Source: JANQRZ01 sp965215165 (lineage in GTDB: Bacteria > Bacteroidota > Rhodothermia > Rhodothermales > JANQRZ01). Taken from it: a stretch of 64,000 bases of DNA. The notes under the pieces are model-generated. The model saw only the letters and a list, made by a program, of their open reading frames with translations, searched no databases and was not told the origin of the DNA. Below, in pieces: positions 50,727 through 58,711 of the stretch; position 1 is the stretch's first letter; every line of letters starts with the position of its first letter. The position numbers and the translations under genes are program-made. The stretch lies in NCBI GenBank assembly GCA_965215165.1, contig CBDCCX010000006.1:1116001-1180000 (forward strand), written 5' to 3'.

Positions 50727-52949
50727 CTACCGCAGCAGCGTCACCCGCTGCGTGAGCACCTCGGCCGCGCGCCCCGTCCCGACCTCCAGCCGCACCAGGT
50801 AGACCCCGGCAGCAAGACCACGCCTGCCGAGCCGAGCCTCGTGCTCTCCGGCGGCCTGCACGGCATCTGCGAGGAGCGCGACCTCGCGCCCGAGCACGTC
50901 GAAGACCGCCAGCCGCACCGCGCCCGCCCCCGCGAGCCGGTAGCGCACCGTCACCACGCCACGTCCGGGGTTCGGCGAGACGGAGAGCGCGGGCTCGGTT
51001 ATGGGTGCCGGCTCGTCCTCCGCGCCCACCGCGAAGGCGCTCTCATAGGCTCCCAGGTCCGGGGCCATCCCCTGCACCCGCAGCCGACCGTCGAGGTCTA
51101 TCGGGATCGGCTCCTCGGTGTCCCCGTCCCCGTCGAGGTCCCACCGGTCCGCCGGCAAGAGCGACGCCAGCCCCGCGTCCACCGCTGGGCTTCCCTCGCG
51201 CAGCCGCAGGTCACCGTAGTCGTCGTCGGCGGTGCCCCACGCGCCGTCGGGTCCCGGCGACGGGGGCCGCACGAAGAGCGGGTCGGCGTCCTCGACGCCG
51301 GTGCAGTTCACCGCGATCGGGCAGCCGCCCTCGATGATGGCGCGCTCGGCCGCAGGCGGCGTCCCCCACTCGACGTGGACCTCGGCGCGGCCCGGAGCCT
51401 CGTTGCCCCAGAGGATCGCGTTCTCGAGGCGCGTGCCCCAGCCGCCGCCGATGTAGAGGCCGCCGCCGGTCTCGGCGGCGGTGTTGGCGGCGACGGTGAC
51501 GTTCGTGAGGTGGATCGGGGTACCGAGGGTTTCGGAGAGGTAGAGTCCGCCGCCAGCCACGTCGGCGGCGTTGCCGACGACGGCGGTGTTGACGACGTGC
51601 ACCTCGCCGGTGTAGTCGAAGTGGAAGCCGCCGCCGCGCACGCCGGTGTTGCCGGCGACGAGCGTGTTCGCAATCAGCAGCGGCGCGCCCGAGCGCGGTG
51701 GGAGGTAAGCGTTGAGCGCCCCGCTGAAGGCAGGGAAGGTGGCGCGGTTGCCGACGACGGCCGAGCCGATGACGGCCCCGCTGGACTCCTTGAAATAGAG
51801 GGCGCTGGCGGAGCCTGCCTCGTTGCCCTCGAAGCGGCAGTCGAGGAAGAGCGCCTCGCCGACCTGGATCGTAGCCCCGCCGCCGTTCGAGACGACGGTG
51901 TTGTTGCGGAAGACGGAGCGCACGACGACGGGGGCGGCAAACCTCTGGGAGAAGATGCCGCCGCCGTTGAGACCCGTGTTACCTTCGAAGAGGCAGTCCT
52001 CGAAGCGCGGGGCCGAGGCCGCGCCCTCAATGCGAGCGGCAGGACCGTCGCCGTCGAGGGTGTTGTCGCGGAAGGTCGTTCGCCGAACCACCGGGCTGCT
52101 CTCGCGCACGTAAAGCGCGCCGAGCTCTCCTCCCTCGAAGAGCGCGTCCTCGATCAGCGCGTCGGCCCCATCGCCAAGAAACACGCTGGCAGCCCTATTG
52201 TCGCGGAACGTCACCCGCCGCAGGACCGGTGCTCCACCCGAGGCGTAGAACCCGGCACCCGCATTTGCTCTGTTGCTCTCGAAGAGGCAGTCCTCGATCA
52301 GCGGGCTCCCATCCTCCACGTAAACCCCGCCGCCAAGCTTCTCGCCCTGCCCGATAGGGAAGCCGATCCGGTTGCGACGAACGATGCAGTTCCGAAGCGT
52401 CAGGCTCGCGCCGGGAGCGTATAGCCCCGCCCCCCGGTCGTTGGGCACGGTCGGCCCGGCTCCGTTCCCCTGCTCGACGGTGACCCCGTCGAGGACCGTC
52501 GTCGAGTCCACGCCCTCGGCCACCACGACGTGGTAGCTGTTGTCGAGGCTGTCGCCGGCCACCCCCACATCGCCCGAGAGCACCGTCGCGTACCGCGACC
52601 AGTCGCGCTGCTCGCGCTTCGTCTCGGTCCCGTCGAAGCCGCCGTAGAGCGCCACCCCGCTCGGCAGCCGGAAGCTCACCGTGCGGTCGCCCGCGTCGGG
52701 GCCGCCGTCGGTCGGGCGGTACGTCCCCTCGGCCACCCACACCTCGTCGCCGGGCGCGGCCACGGCGAGCGCCGCCTGGAGGTCGGGGAAGGCGTCGGCC
52801 CACGAGGAGCCGTCGCCGGCCCCGGCGGCGGCGGCGTCGACGAAGAGGACGACCCCGGGCTGTGCATGCGCCGGGGCGCTCCCCCCGAAGAGCAGGAGGA
52901 GCGCCCCGACGGCGAGCGCCAGGTGTCGAAGGAGCGGCATCATTCGCAT
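50727..52949 (-). CDS. Secreted right-handed beta-helix protein, type IX secretion cargo
   Basis: 740 residues. The signal peptide (LALAVGALLLLFGGSAPAHAQ) leads to a choice-of-anchor/pectin-lyase-like start, VDAAAAGAGDGSSWADAFPDLQAALAVAAPGDEVWVAEGTYRP. Parallel beta-helix rungs of ~22-25 residues follow (GGGVYVEDGSPLIEDCLFES, GGGIFSQRFAAPVVVRSVFR, GGGLYIGGGWGTRLENAILW). The last ~85 residues are a type A Por sorting domain: VSPNPGRGVVTVRYRLAGAG, LAVFDVLGREVALL and AAGVYLVRLEVG. It would be exported through the outer membrane by the T9SS and fixed to the surface or released. No catalytic residues are evident; function unknown. It lies 4 bp after the subtilase gene, likely co-transcribed. Confidence 0.92.
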   Translation of the reverse strand: MRMMPLLRHLALAVGALLLLFGGSAPAHAQPGVVLFVDAAAAGAGDGSSWADAFPDLQAALAVAAPGDEVWVAEGTYRPTDGGPDAGDRTVSFRLPSGVALYGGFDGTETKREQRDWSRYATVLSGDVGVAGDSLDNSYHVVVAEGVDSTTVLDGVTVEQGNGAGPTVPNDRGAGLYAPGASLTLRNCIVRRNRIGFPIGQGEKLGGGVYVEDGSPLIEDCLFESNRANAGAGFYASGGAPVLRRVTFRDNRAASVFLGDGADALIEDALFEGGELGALYVRESSPVVRRTTFRDNTLDGDGPAARIEGAASAPRFEDCLFEGNTGLNGGGIFSQRFAAPVVVRSVFRNNTVVSNGGGATIQVGEALFLDCRFEGNEAGSASALYFKESSGAVIGSAVVGNRATFPAFSGALNAYLPPRSGAPLLIANTLVAGNTGVRGGGFHFDYTGEVHVVNTAVVGNAADVAGGGLYLSETLGTPIHLTNVTVAANTAAETGGGLYIGGGWGTRLENAILWGNEAPGRAEVHVEWGTPPAAERAIIEGGCPIAVNCTGVEDADPLFVRPPSPGPDGAWGTADDDYGDLRLREGSPAVDAGLASLLPADRWDLDGDGDTEEPIPIDLDGRLRVQGMAPDLGAYESAFAVGAEDEPAPITEPALSVSPNPGRGVVTVRYRLAGAGAVRLAVFDVLGREVALLADAVQAAGEHEARLGRRGLAAGVYLVRLEVGTGRAAEVLTQRVTLLR

Positions 52950-52953
52950 AGGG

Positions 52954-55900
52954 CTACCTCAGCAGGGTGAGCCGCCGCGTCAGCGCGCGCGACGCGCCGC
53001 CGGGAGCGCCCACGACCGCGCGCACCAGGTAGACCCCGCTCGGCAGCGAGGCCCCGTCGAAGCCGAGCCGGTGCACTCCGGCCTCGGTCTGCCCCTCGTG
53101 CAGCAGCGCCACGCGGCGGCCGAGCACGTCGAAGACCGCGACCGTAACCTCGGAGGCTTCGGCGAGCGCCAGGCGCACGGCCGCGCGGCCGCGCGTCGGG
53201 TTCGGGTAGACCGGCAGCAGCGCCGTCTCGGCCACGCCTCGCGCCAGGACACTCGCCTCCGTCGCTGAGGCTTCTCGGCCCGGAGTCACGGCCGCCTCGG
53301 GACCGGCGAGCCGCGCTTCGAGCAGGGCCACGGTCGCGCCGAGGTCGCGCGCGAGCTGCGCCTCTTCCGCCCCCAGCCCGGCCAGCACGGCGTCGAGGCG
53401 CGCGAGGGCGCTCTCGTAGCGCCCGCCCTGCTCGTCGAGGGCGACCGCCGCGAGGTCGAGCACGCGGCGCGCCCCTTCGTCCTCGACGTAGCCACCGGAG
53501 GCATTCAGCAAAGCATTTGCTTCGTCGTAGCTGCCGTGGCGGAGCGCGTCGTGGACGCTTGCCACGAGCGCCACCTCGGCCGTGGCCCGCCGCGTCGGCG
53601 CGAGCGGAGCGTTCCCGGCGAGCGGAGCGTGGAGGTCTGCCAGCATCGCCAGCGTCCGGGCGTGCTCGCCGAGCTCGTCGGCGCGGTCGAGCCGCTGGAG
53701 CACGTAGAGCTGCTGCGCGAGCGCGGCGGCCCCCTCACCGGCGGGGTTGGCCGCGAGCGCCACGCGCATCGCGTCGATCCGCCCGCTCAGCCACGCGGCG
53801 TCCTCGGGGGTGAGCGCCGGGAGGCTGCTGACCTCCCCGTCGCCGTACCGTGCGGCCGTGCTACCCGGCGTGCCCCGCGCGCTGGAGAAGGTGCACCCGC
53901 CGGGGCGGCCGGCGTCGGTGGCGGGGTCGCTCGAGAGCGCCTGGTAGTCCTCGACGAGGGCGGGGTTGGAGAAGGCCGCGTCGGGCGGGTCCGGCGGGGT
54001 CGTCGCCCAATACGTGCGGGAGGCCTTGATGATCTGCGTCGCCTCGTTGTCGATGAGGTAGTCGCCGTCGCCGGGGAAGCCGCTCTCCGAGACGCGGTTC
54101 GAGGTGGGGCAGGTGGTGATCCCGCAGATGTCACCGATGAAGGTGTAGCCCCCAAGCTCGACCCCGATCTCGTCCTCGGCGTTGTCGCGGAGGCTGTTGA
54201 GGCCGGCGGCGTAGGAGGGGCTGCTCTGGGTGCCGGAGCTACCGCTGAAGAACGAGCTCAGCGTGAGGTCGCCGCCGGGCAGAATTTGAGCGCCGTCGCG
54301 GCCGAGAGATATCGGATCGACTCCGTTGCCGGTGAGCAGGAGCTTGTAGGCGCTCACGTCGGCCTCGTCGAGGCGGAGACCGTAGGCGTCGTTCGTCTCT
54401 ATCGTAGACTGCGTGATCTGCACGTCGGCATACCGCGCCCACACCCCGTAGCCTTCGAGTCCAGCCACGGCATCATACACGCTCTCGATGACGCAGCTCT
54501 GGGCGAGCGTGAAGCTGCTGCGGTTCGAGTCGGGGCACTCGCTCGCAAACGGGCACTCGAAGTCGCTGAGGATGCCGACGCCGTTGCCGGTGAAGACCGA
54601 GCGCGTGAACGTGTTGCCGTCGGAGCGCACCGTCACGCCGACGGCGGCCTCGGCGACCGTCACGCCGTCGAAGTCGAGCCGGCCGCTGCCGTAGACGGCG
54701 ATGCCGTCCCAGCCCTGGCCGGCCTCGGCCTCGGCGAAGGTCGTCCCGTCGGCGTTCATCGTCCCGCTGACGACGACCCCCGATCCGGGGGCGAAGGCCA
54801 CGGTGACCGCCCCGAAGTTCCACGTCTCGCCGGCCGGGATGACGAGGTCCTGGGCGAGGTAGCCCCCCTTCGTCTCGAGCGTGCGCTTGAGCGCGCGGAA
54901 GGCGTCGGCCCGGCCGTAGCCGACGTATCGGTTCCACGAGAGGCTCTCCCCCGTGTCCGGAGCGCTGTAGAAAAACGTGTTGGGATGGTCGAGCGTATCG
55001 ACCTCCACGGCCGAGCGCGTGATGATGTCGTAGACCTCGTCGACGCGCAGCGTCGGGTTGACCGAGAGCACGAGGGCCGCTTGCGCTGCGACCAGGGGGG
55101 CGCTAAAGGAAGTTCCCTCGTCAATGTCCGTAGTATAGGTGTAGGGGCCATCTGGGAGCCCGTCCACATTCAGGAAAAGAATGTCGACACCTGGGGCGGC
55201 GACGTCGATGTAGGCAGTCGTCGCGTTGCCGAGGGGGTTGGTCCCCTTGCTGTAGACGAACCCGTCTCTGAACTCGTCGCTCTGGTCGGTCGCGCTGGTA
55301 GCGATAACCTGAGCCTTGTAAGAGCTGCCGTTCCCGTCGGGGAAGACGTAGTTGTGCGCGGCAGGGTAGAAGTACTGGGCGCAGCCCATGCCGCTGCAGG
55401 TCCCACAACTGCCTCCGGGGACGCAAAACCTGCTGTTGCCGGCGGCCCCGGTGACGACGATGCCTGCCTTAAGAAGGCGCTCTACCGCTGTATAAGTATT
55501 TGAGTCAGTATAGCCGGCGAGCACGAAGGTCCAGCTAAAGTTGACGACATCAATGTCCCCGTAGAGCGGGCTGTTCATGCTCGTCGCTGCCCATGCTAAG
55601 CGCGAGAGCCTGGGCGTATCTACCTCGAAGCCGTATAGTCTGGTGTTCCAGCCGAGGCTGGCGATGAACTGTCCATTGTCTGTGTTGGCACCGGCCACGC
55701 TAGAGACGGGGATGCCGTGCTCAAACTCGCTGTCGCAGTCTACGATCGTGAGCTTGCCGGCGAGGTCGGGGTGCATGTCCGCGTCGTCGAGCTCGCAGGG
55801 GAACCAGTCCGAGAAAGCGATCCCGACGGGCCCGTCCTGCGCGATTCCTCGCGTGAGGTTCCAGGCTCGTGCCGCCTGCATCGTCGGGAGGTAGTACTGC

Positions 55901-56505
55901 TGGCCGCTGGTGTAGGCGGGGTCGTTGGGGCCTGGCAGCGGGCGGGTGACGCTGCCGAGGGCGACCTGGACCTCCGGCCCCTCGGCATAGTCCACAGCAC
56001 TGAGCGCCTCGAAATCTGCCGTCACGTCAGTAAGTGGGACCGGCTGGGAGAAGTGCACGAGGAAGAGCTGCGAGTAGTCGGAAACGCTGACCGTTGCTCC
56101 CGTGCGGAGGTTCGTGGTGAGCGTGTCCCCCCACGCCGCCTCCGGGACTACCTTTTCGAGCGTGAACGTGCCGTGGTCCGCCTCGAGGTCGCTGAAGAGG
56201 GCAGCTACGGCCGGATACCCCGGTTGCATGTCGGCCGGCGTCGCCGTTCGCTGACCCGATGGGAGGTCAAAGACGTGCTCACCGAAGTGGACCGAGATGC
56301 GCGCGGCGTAGCGGTTGCCGAGCGAGTCCTCGAAGAGGGGCACGGCGCTGAAGCCGTTCGGAGGCAGCGTGATGGGCGTGAGCGTTTGCCCCAGCGCCGC
56401 GTTCGGGGTTAGGCCCAGAAAGGCGAGCGCCGCAGCCCAGAGGAGGAGATGGGTAGAGAGGCTACGCCCCCCCCCCGTTACGTTCGAGACGGTTGCCAGG
56501 AGCAT
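52954..56505 (-). CDS. Subtilisin-like (S8) protease, type IX secretion cargo
   Basis: 1183 residues. The signal peptide ends at AALGQ (~40), followed by a ~180-residue propeptide-like region. S8 catalytic domain: Asp ~233 in GIAFSDWFPCELDD, His ~263 in EFEHGIPVSSVAGA, oxyanion Asn ~357 in VVTGAAGNS, and Ser466 in DEGTSFSAPLVAAQAAL. A Cys-rich loop (CVPGGSCGTCSGMGC) follows the Asn. The middle is beta-helical (GRLDFDGVTVAEAAVGVTV and similar). A helical region and a type A Por domain close it (VYPNPTRGRAAVRLAL, VAVFDVLGRRVALL, LPSGVYLVRAVVG). A G10 tract (56467-56476) encodes GGG just before the hydrophobic core of the signal, so slippage would abolish expression. Start at ATG 56505. Confidence 0.92.
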   Translation of the reverse strand: MLLATVSNVTGGGRSLSTHLLLWAAALAFLGLTPNAALGQTLTPITLPPNGFSAVPLFEDSLGNRYAARISVHFGEHVFDLPSGQRTATPADMQPGYPAVAALFSDLEADHGTFTLEKVVPEAAWGDTLTTNLRTGATVSVSDYSQLFLVHFSQPVPLTDVTADFEALSAVDYAEGPEVQVALGSVTRPLPGPNDPAYTSGQQYYLPTMQAARAWNLTRGIAQDGPVGIAFSDWFPCELDDADMHPDLAGKLTIVDCDSEFEHGIPVSSVAGANTDNGQFIASLGWNTRLYGFEVDTPRLSRLAWAATSMNSPLYGDIDVVNFSWTFVLAGYTDSNTYTAVERLLKAGIVVTGAAGNSRFCVPGGSCGTCSGMGCAQYFYPAAHNYVFPDGNGSSYKAQVIATSATDQSDEFRDGFVYSKGTNPLGNATTAYIDVAAPGVDILFLNVDGLPDGPYTYTTDIDEGTSFSAPLVAAQAALVLSVNPTLRVDEVYDIITRSAVEVDTLDHPNTFFYSAPDTGESLSWNRYVGYGRADAFRALKRTLETKGGYLAQDLVIPAGETWNFGAVTVAFAPGSGVVVSGTMNADGTTFAEAEAGQGWDGIAVYGSGRLDFDGVTVAEAAVGVTVRSDGNTFTRSVFTGNGVGILSDFECPFASECPDSNRSSFTLAQSCVIESVYDAVAGLEGYGVWARYADVQITQSTIETNDAYGLRLDEADVSAYKLLLTGNGVDPISLGRDGAQILPGGDLTLSSFFSGSSGTQSSPSYAAGLNSLRDNAEDEIGVELGGYTFIGDICGITTCPTSNRVSESGFPGDGDYLIDNEATQIIKASRTYWATTPPDPPDAAFSNPALVEDYQALSSDPATDAGRPGGCTFSSARGTPGSTAARYGDGEVSSLPALTPEDAAWLSGRIDAMRVALAANPAGEGAAALAQQLYVLQRLDRADELGEHARTLAMLADLHAPLAGNAPLAPTRRATAEVALVASVHDALRHGSYDEANALLNASGGYVEDEGARRVLDLAAVALDEQGGRYESALARLDAVLAGLGAEEAQLARDLGATVALLEARLAGPEAAVTPGREASATEASVLARGVAETALLPVYPNPTRGRAAVRLALAEASEVTVAVFDVLGRRVALLHEGQTEAGVHRLGFDGASLPSGVYLVRAVVGAPGGASRALTRRLTLLR
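56467..56476. repeat. C10 (coding-strand G10) tract in the subtilase signal region
   Basis: Ten C residues on the plus strand; the gene reads ACG GGG GGG GGG (Thr-Gly-Gly-Gly) at codons 10-13, so any change not divisible by three shifts the frame. Confidence 0.85.
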
Positions 56506-56803
56506 AGTGCGTATCCATGACGGCCCTCGCTGGTTGGGGTGGAAGACGGGGATATAGTAAGGCATGGGCCGGTGTATGTCAAGGCGCACGCAGCCTTTCC
56601 CCGTTGCCGAATCGTCACCTCTAACCCCCCTGCCGCGCGCACCGTCACTCGCAACGCTCGCTCCACGCTAGGCGCGGCTGTCCCCCTCGTCGAGGGGGAC
56701 AGCTTCTCCTCCCCTGAGCAGCGCGATGGGAGGAGAAGCGGGGGGTCCGCGCCCACCGAAGCAGGCGGCAGCGTAGCTTCGGCGCTCACCCGACTGCTGC
56801 CCG
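56506..56803. other. 298-bp divergent intergenic region with palindromic repeat
   Basis: Lies between the leftward subtilase and the rightward DUF819 gene, so it must hold both promoters, but no convincing TAnnTTTG box is seen. It contains palindrome copy C (56678-56702) and a further stem CCGAAGC...GCTTCGG at ~56756-56782. No coding frame. Confidence 0.5.
56678..56702. repeat. Dispersed palindrome, copy C (CTGTCCCCCTCGTCGAGGGGGACAG)
   Basis: Identical 25-bp core to copy B at 48027, again followed by CTTCTC and ~40 bp later GCGGGGGGTCCGCG. A preceding CACTCGCAACGCTCGCTC resembles CACTCGCTTCGCTCGCTCGC before copy B, so the unit is longer than the palindrome (~110 bp). Confidence 0.75.
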
Positions 56804-58000
56804 ATGGAACAAGCCGCCGCGCTCGTCACCGACCCTACCCACGTCGCCGCGCTGCTCGCGGCCGTGCTCGCCGGGGTCTTCGCGCTCTCGCGCGTGGCAG
56901 CCCTCGGCAAAATCTTCGAGTTCGTCCCGCCGGTGATCTGGGCGTACTTCGTCCCGATGCTGCTCACGACAGCCGGCGTCACCCCCGCGCAGAACCCGGC
57001 CTACGACTGGTTCGGCTACGTCCTGCTGCCGTTCGCGCTCTTCCTCTTGATGATCACCATCGACCTGCCGGCGATCCTGAGCCTGGGGCGGATGGCGCTC
57101 CTGATGATGCTCGTCGGGACGGTCGGCATCGTGCTCGGCGGGCCGGTCGCCTACCTCGCGGTCGGGCAGTTCATCGGCGACGCCGAGACGTGGCAGGGGA
57201 TGGCGGCGCTCGCCGGGAGCTGGATCGGCGGGACGGCCAACATGCTCGCGCTCCAGGAGTCGGTGGGCCTGAGCGACGCCGGGCTGGCCCCGATCATCGT
57301 GGTCGACACGCTCGTCGGCTACGGCTGGATGGGCATTCTGCTGGCGCTCTCGGCCCTGCAAGGCCGCTTCGACCGCTGGGTCAACGCCGACACGACGGCG
57401 CTCGACCGGGTCAACGAGACGCTCAAGGCCCTCGACCAGACGCGCCGCCCCGCTTCCACGGCGACCGTCGCCATCATCGTCGGCCTCGGGTTCGGGGCGG
57501 CGGTCGTCTCGCGCGTCCTCGGGGCGAGCCTGCCGACGCTCGGCGACCCGACGATCATCTCGGGCGGGACGTGGGCTGTGCTGATCGCCGTCACGATCGG
57601 CCTGGTGCTGTCGTTCACCCCGATGCGGCGGCTCGAGGCCGACGGGGCGAGCCGGATCGGCTTCGCCGCGCTCTACCTGCTCCTGACCAGCATCGGCGCG
57701 AAGGCCGACCTCGCCGCCGTGCTCGACGCGCCGATCTACCTCTTGATGGGGGTCGTCTGGATGGCGGTCCACATCGGGCTGCTGTTCGGGGCGGCCAAGC
57801 TGCTCCGCGCGCCGCTGTTCTTCGTGGCGACGGGTTCGATGGCGAACGTCGGCGGCGCGGCGAGCGCGCCGATCGTGGCGGGGGTGTATTTGCCGGCGAT
57901 GGCCCCGGTCGGGCTGCTGATGGCGGTGGCGGGCTACGTGCTCGGCATCTACGCCGCGCTCGGCTGCGCGTGGCTGCTCGCCCTCGTCGCGGGTGCCTAG
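56804..58000 (+). CDS. DUF819 (YjcL-like) membrane permease
   Basis: 398 residues, about ten to eleven hydrophobic segments. DUF819 markers: KIFEFVPPVIWAYFVPMLLTTAGV, SWIGGTANMLALQESVGLSD, DTLVGYGWMGILL, LLLTSIGAKADLAAVLDAP and FFVATGSMANVGGAASAPIVAGVY. The GGTAN and NVGGAASAP motifs lie in paired half-helices typical of the CPA/AT-like transporter fold. Members such as CjhA/YjcL may export peptides or amino-acid-like compounds; the substrate here is unknown. Single gene. Confidence 0.9.
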   Translation: MEQAAALVTDPTHVAALLAAVLAGVFALSRVAALGKIFEFVPPVIWAYFVPMLLTTAGVTPAQNPAYDWFGYVLLPFALFLLMITIDLPAILSLGRMALLMMLVGTVGIVLGGPVAYLAVGQFIGDAETWQGMAALAGSWIGGTANMLALQESVGLSDAGLAPIIVVDTLVGYGWMGILLALSALQGRFDRWVNADTTALDRVNETLKALDQTRRPASTATVAIIVGLGFGAAVVSRVLGASLPTLGDPTIISGGTWAVLIAVTIGLVLSFTPMRRLEADGASRIGFAALYLLLTSIGAKADLAAVLDAPIYLLMGVVWMAVHIGLLFGAAKLLRAPLFFVATGSMANVGGAASAPIVAGVYLPAMAPVGLLMAVAGYVLGIYAALGCAWLLALVAGA

Positions 58001-58042
58001 AGGCAGGACCGAAGCGATGCGTCTGGAGTGCCTTACGCTGTG

Positions 58043-58050
58043 TATCTTCG
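58043..58050 (+). promoter_or_regulatory. Promoter-like TATCTTCG box upstream of the TonB-like lipoprotein gene
   Basis: TGTATCTTCGG, 89-96 nt before the chosen ATG at 58139; the longer leader makes this less certain than the other boxes. Confidence 0.3.
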
Positions 58051-58138
58051 GCTCTCTTATGTGGAACGCCTCCACTCTCGCCGTCTCGCGCTATGCCGAC
58101 CCAGTAGGCTCAATCAGTGGTTATGCGGCCCTCGTGAC

Positions 58139-58708
58139 ATGAGAGCATTTCTCCTCTGCCTTCTCGTTGTCACCGCTTGCTCGGCCCCTCCTGCGGGCGC
58201 GCCGCCCGAGGTCCCTGCTCCTACCGTTCCGGCTGACTCGTCACGCCAGACAGAAGTAAGAGTCGAACTACTTCGGGAAGGCGAACTCCTGATCGCCCGC
58301 CCGCCTCCACCCTATCCCGACTCCGTACTTGTTGACTCGCTCCGCGAGGTCATGAGCAACAGGCCTTCCCTCTTTCCAACCCCCGAGATAGAGGCGTTTG
58401 GAGTGGACTCGCTGGGTCGAGAAGTCCCCCTCTCCGCTTTGCTCCGTGAGGGAGCAGACGAGATTGACGAAGGCTCTCGTGCCTTCGTCCGTTTCCTCGT
58501 CGCGTGGGACGGCACCGTGACGCAGGCGGAGGTCGTGCGGATCTACGGCGAAGTGCCAGCCGCTCCTGTCCGCTCCGCTGTTGCCCGTATCCGGTTCACC
58601 CCGCCACGGGACGAGGATATCGAGGCCGTGCTACCAGAAGGAGTGGCCTCGTTCGCGTGGGCGTACTACACCATTCCGTTCTCGCGGTCGTGGCTCAGCG
58701 AGTTGTAG
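58139..58708 (+). CDS. Lipoprotein with TonB-type C-terminal domain
   Basis: 189 residues. Signal with lipobox LLVVTACSAPP (Cys ~14), then a Pro-rich spacer. The last ~75 residues resemble the TonB/TolA C-terminal domain: SRAFVRFLVAWDGTVTQAEVVR, then RSAVARIRFTPPRDEDIEAVLP and a final strand. In Bacteroidota many small lipoproteins carry such a domain without the inner-membrane anchor, and their role is unknown. The start ATG at 58139 opens the signal; earlier in-frame residues do not form one. The IS481 element begins 4 bp after the stop, so the 3' flank has been replaced. Confidence 0.7.
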   Translation: MRAFLLCLLVVTACSAPPAGAPPEVPAPTVPADSSRQTEVRVELLREGELLIARPPPPYPDSVLVDSLREVMSNRPSLFPTPEIEAFGVDSLGREVPLSALLREGADEIDEGSRAFVRFLVAWDGTVTQAEVVRIYGEVPAAPVRSAVARIRFTPPRDEDIEAVLPEGVASFAWAYYTIPFSRSWLSEL

Positions 58709-58711
58709 GAG

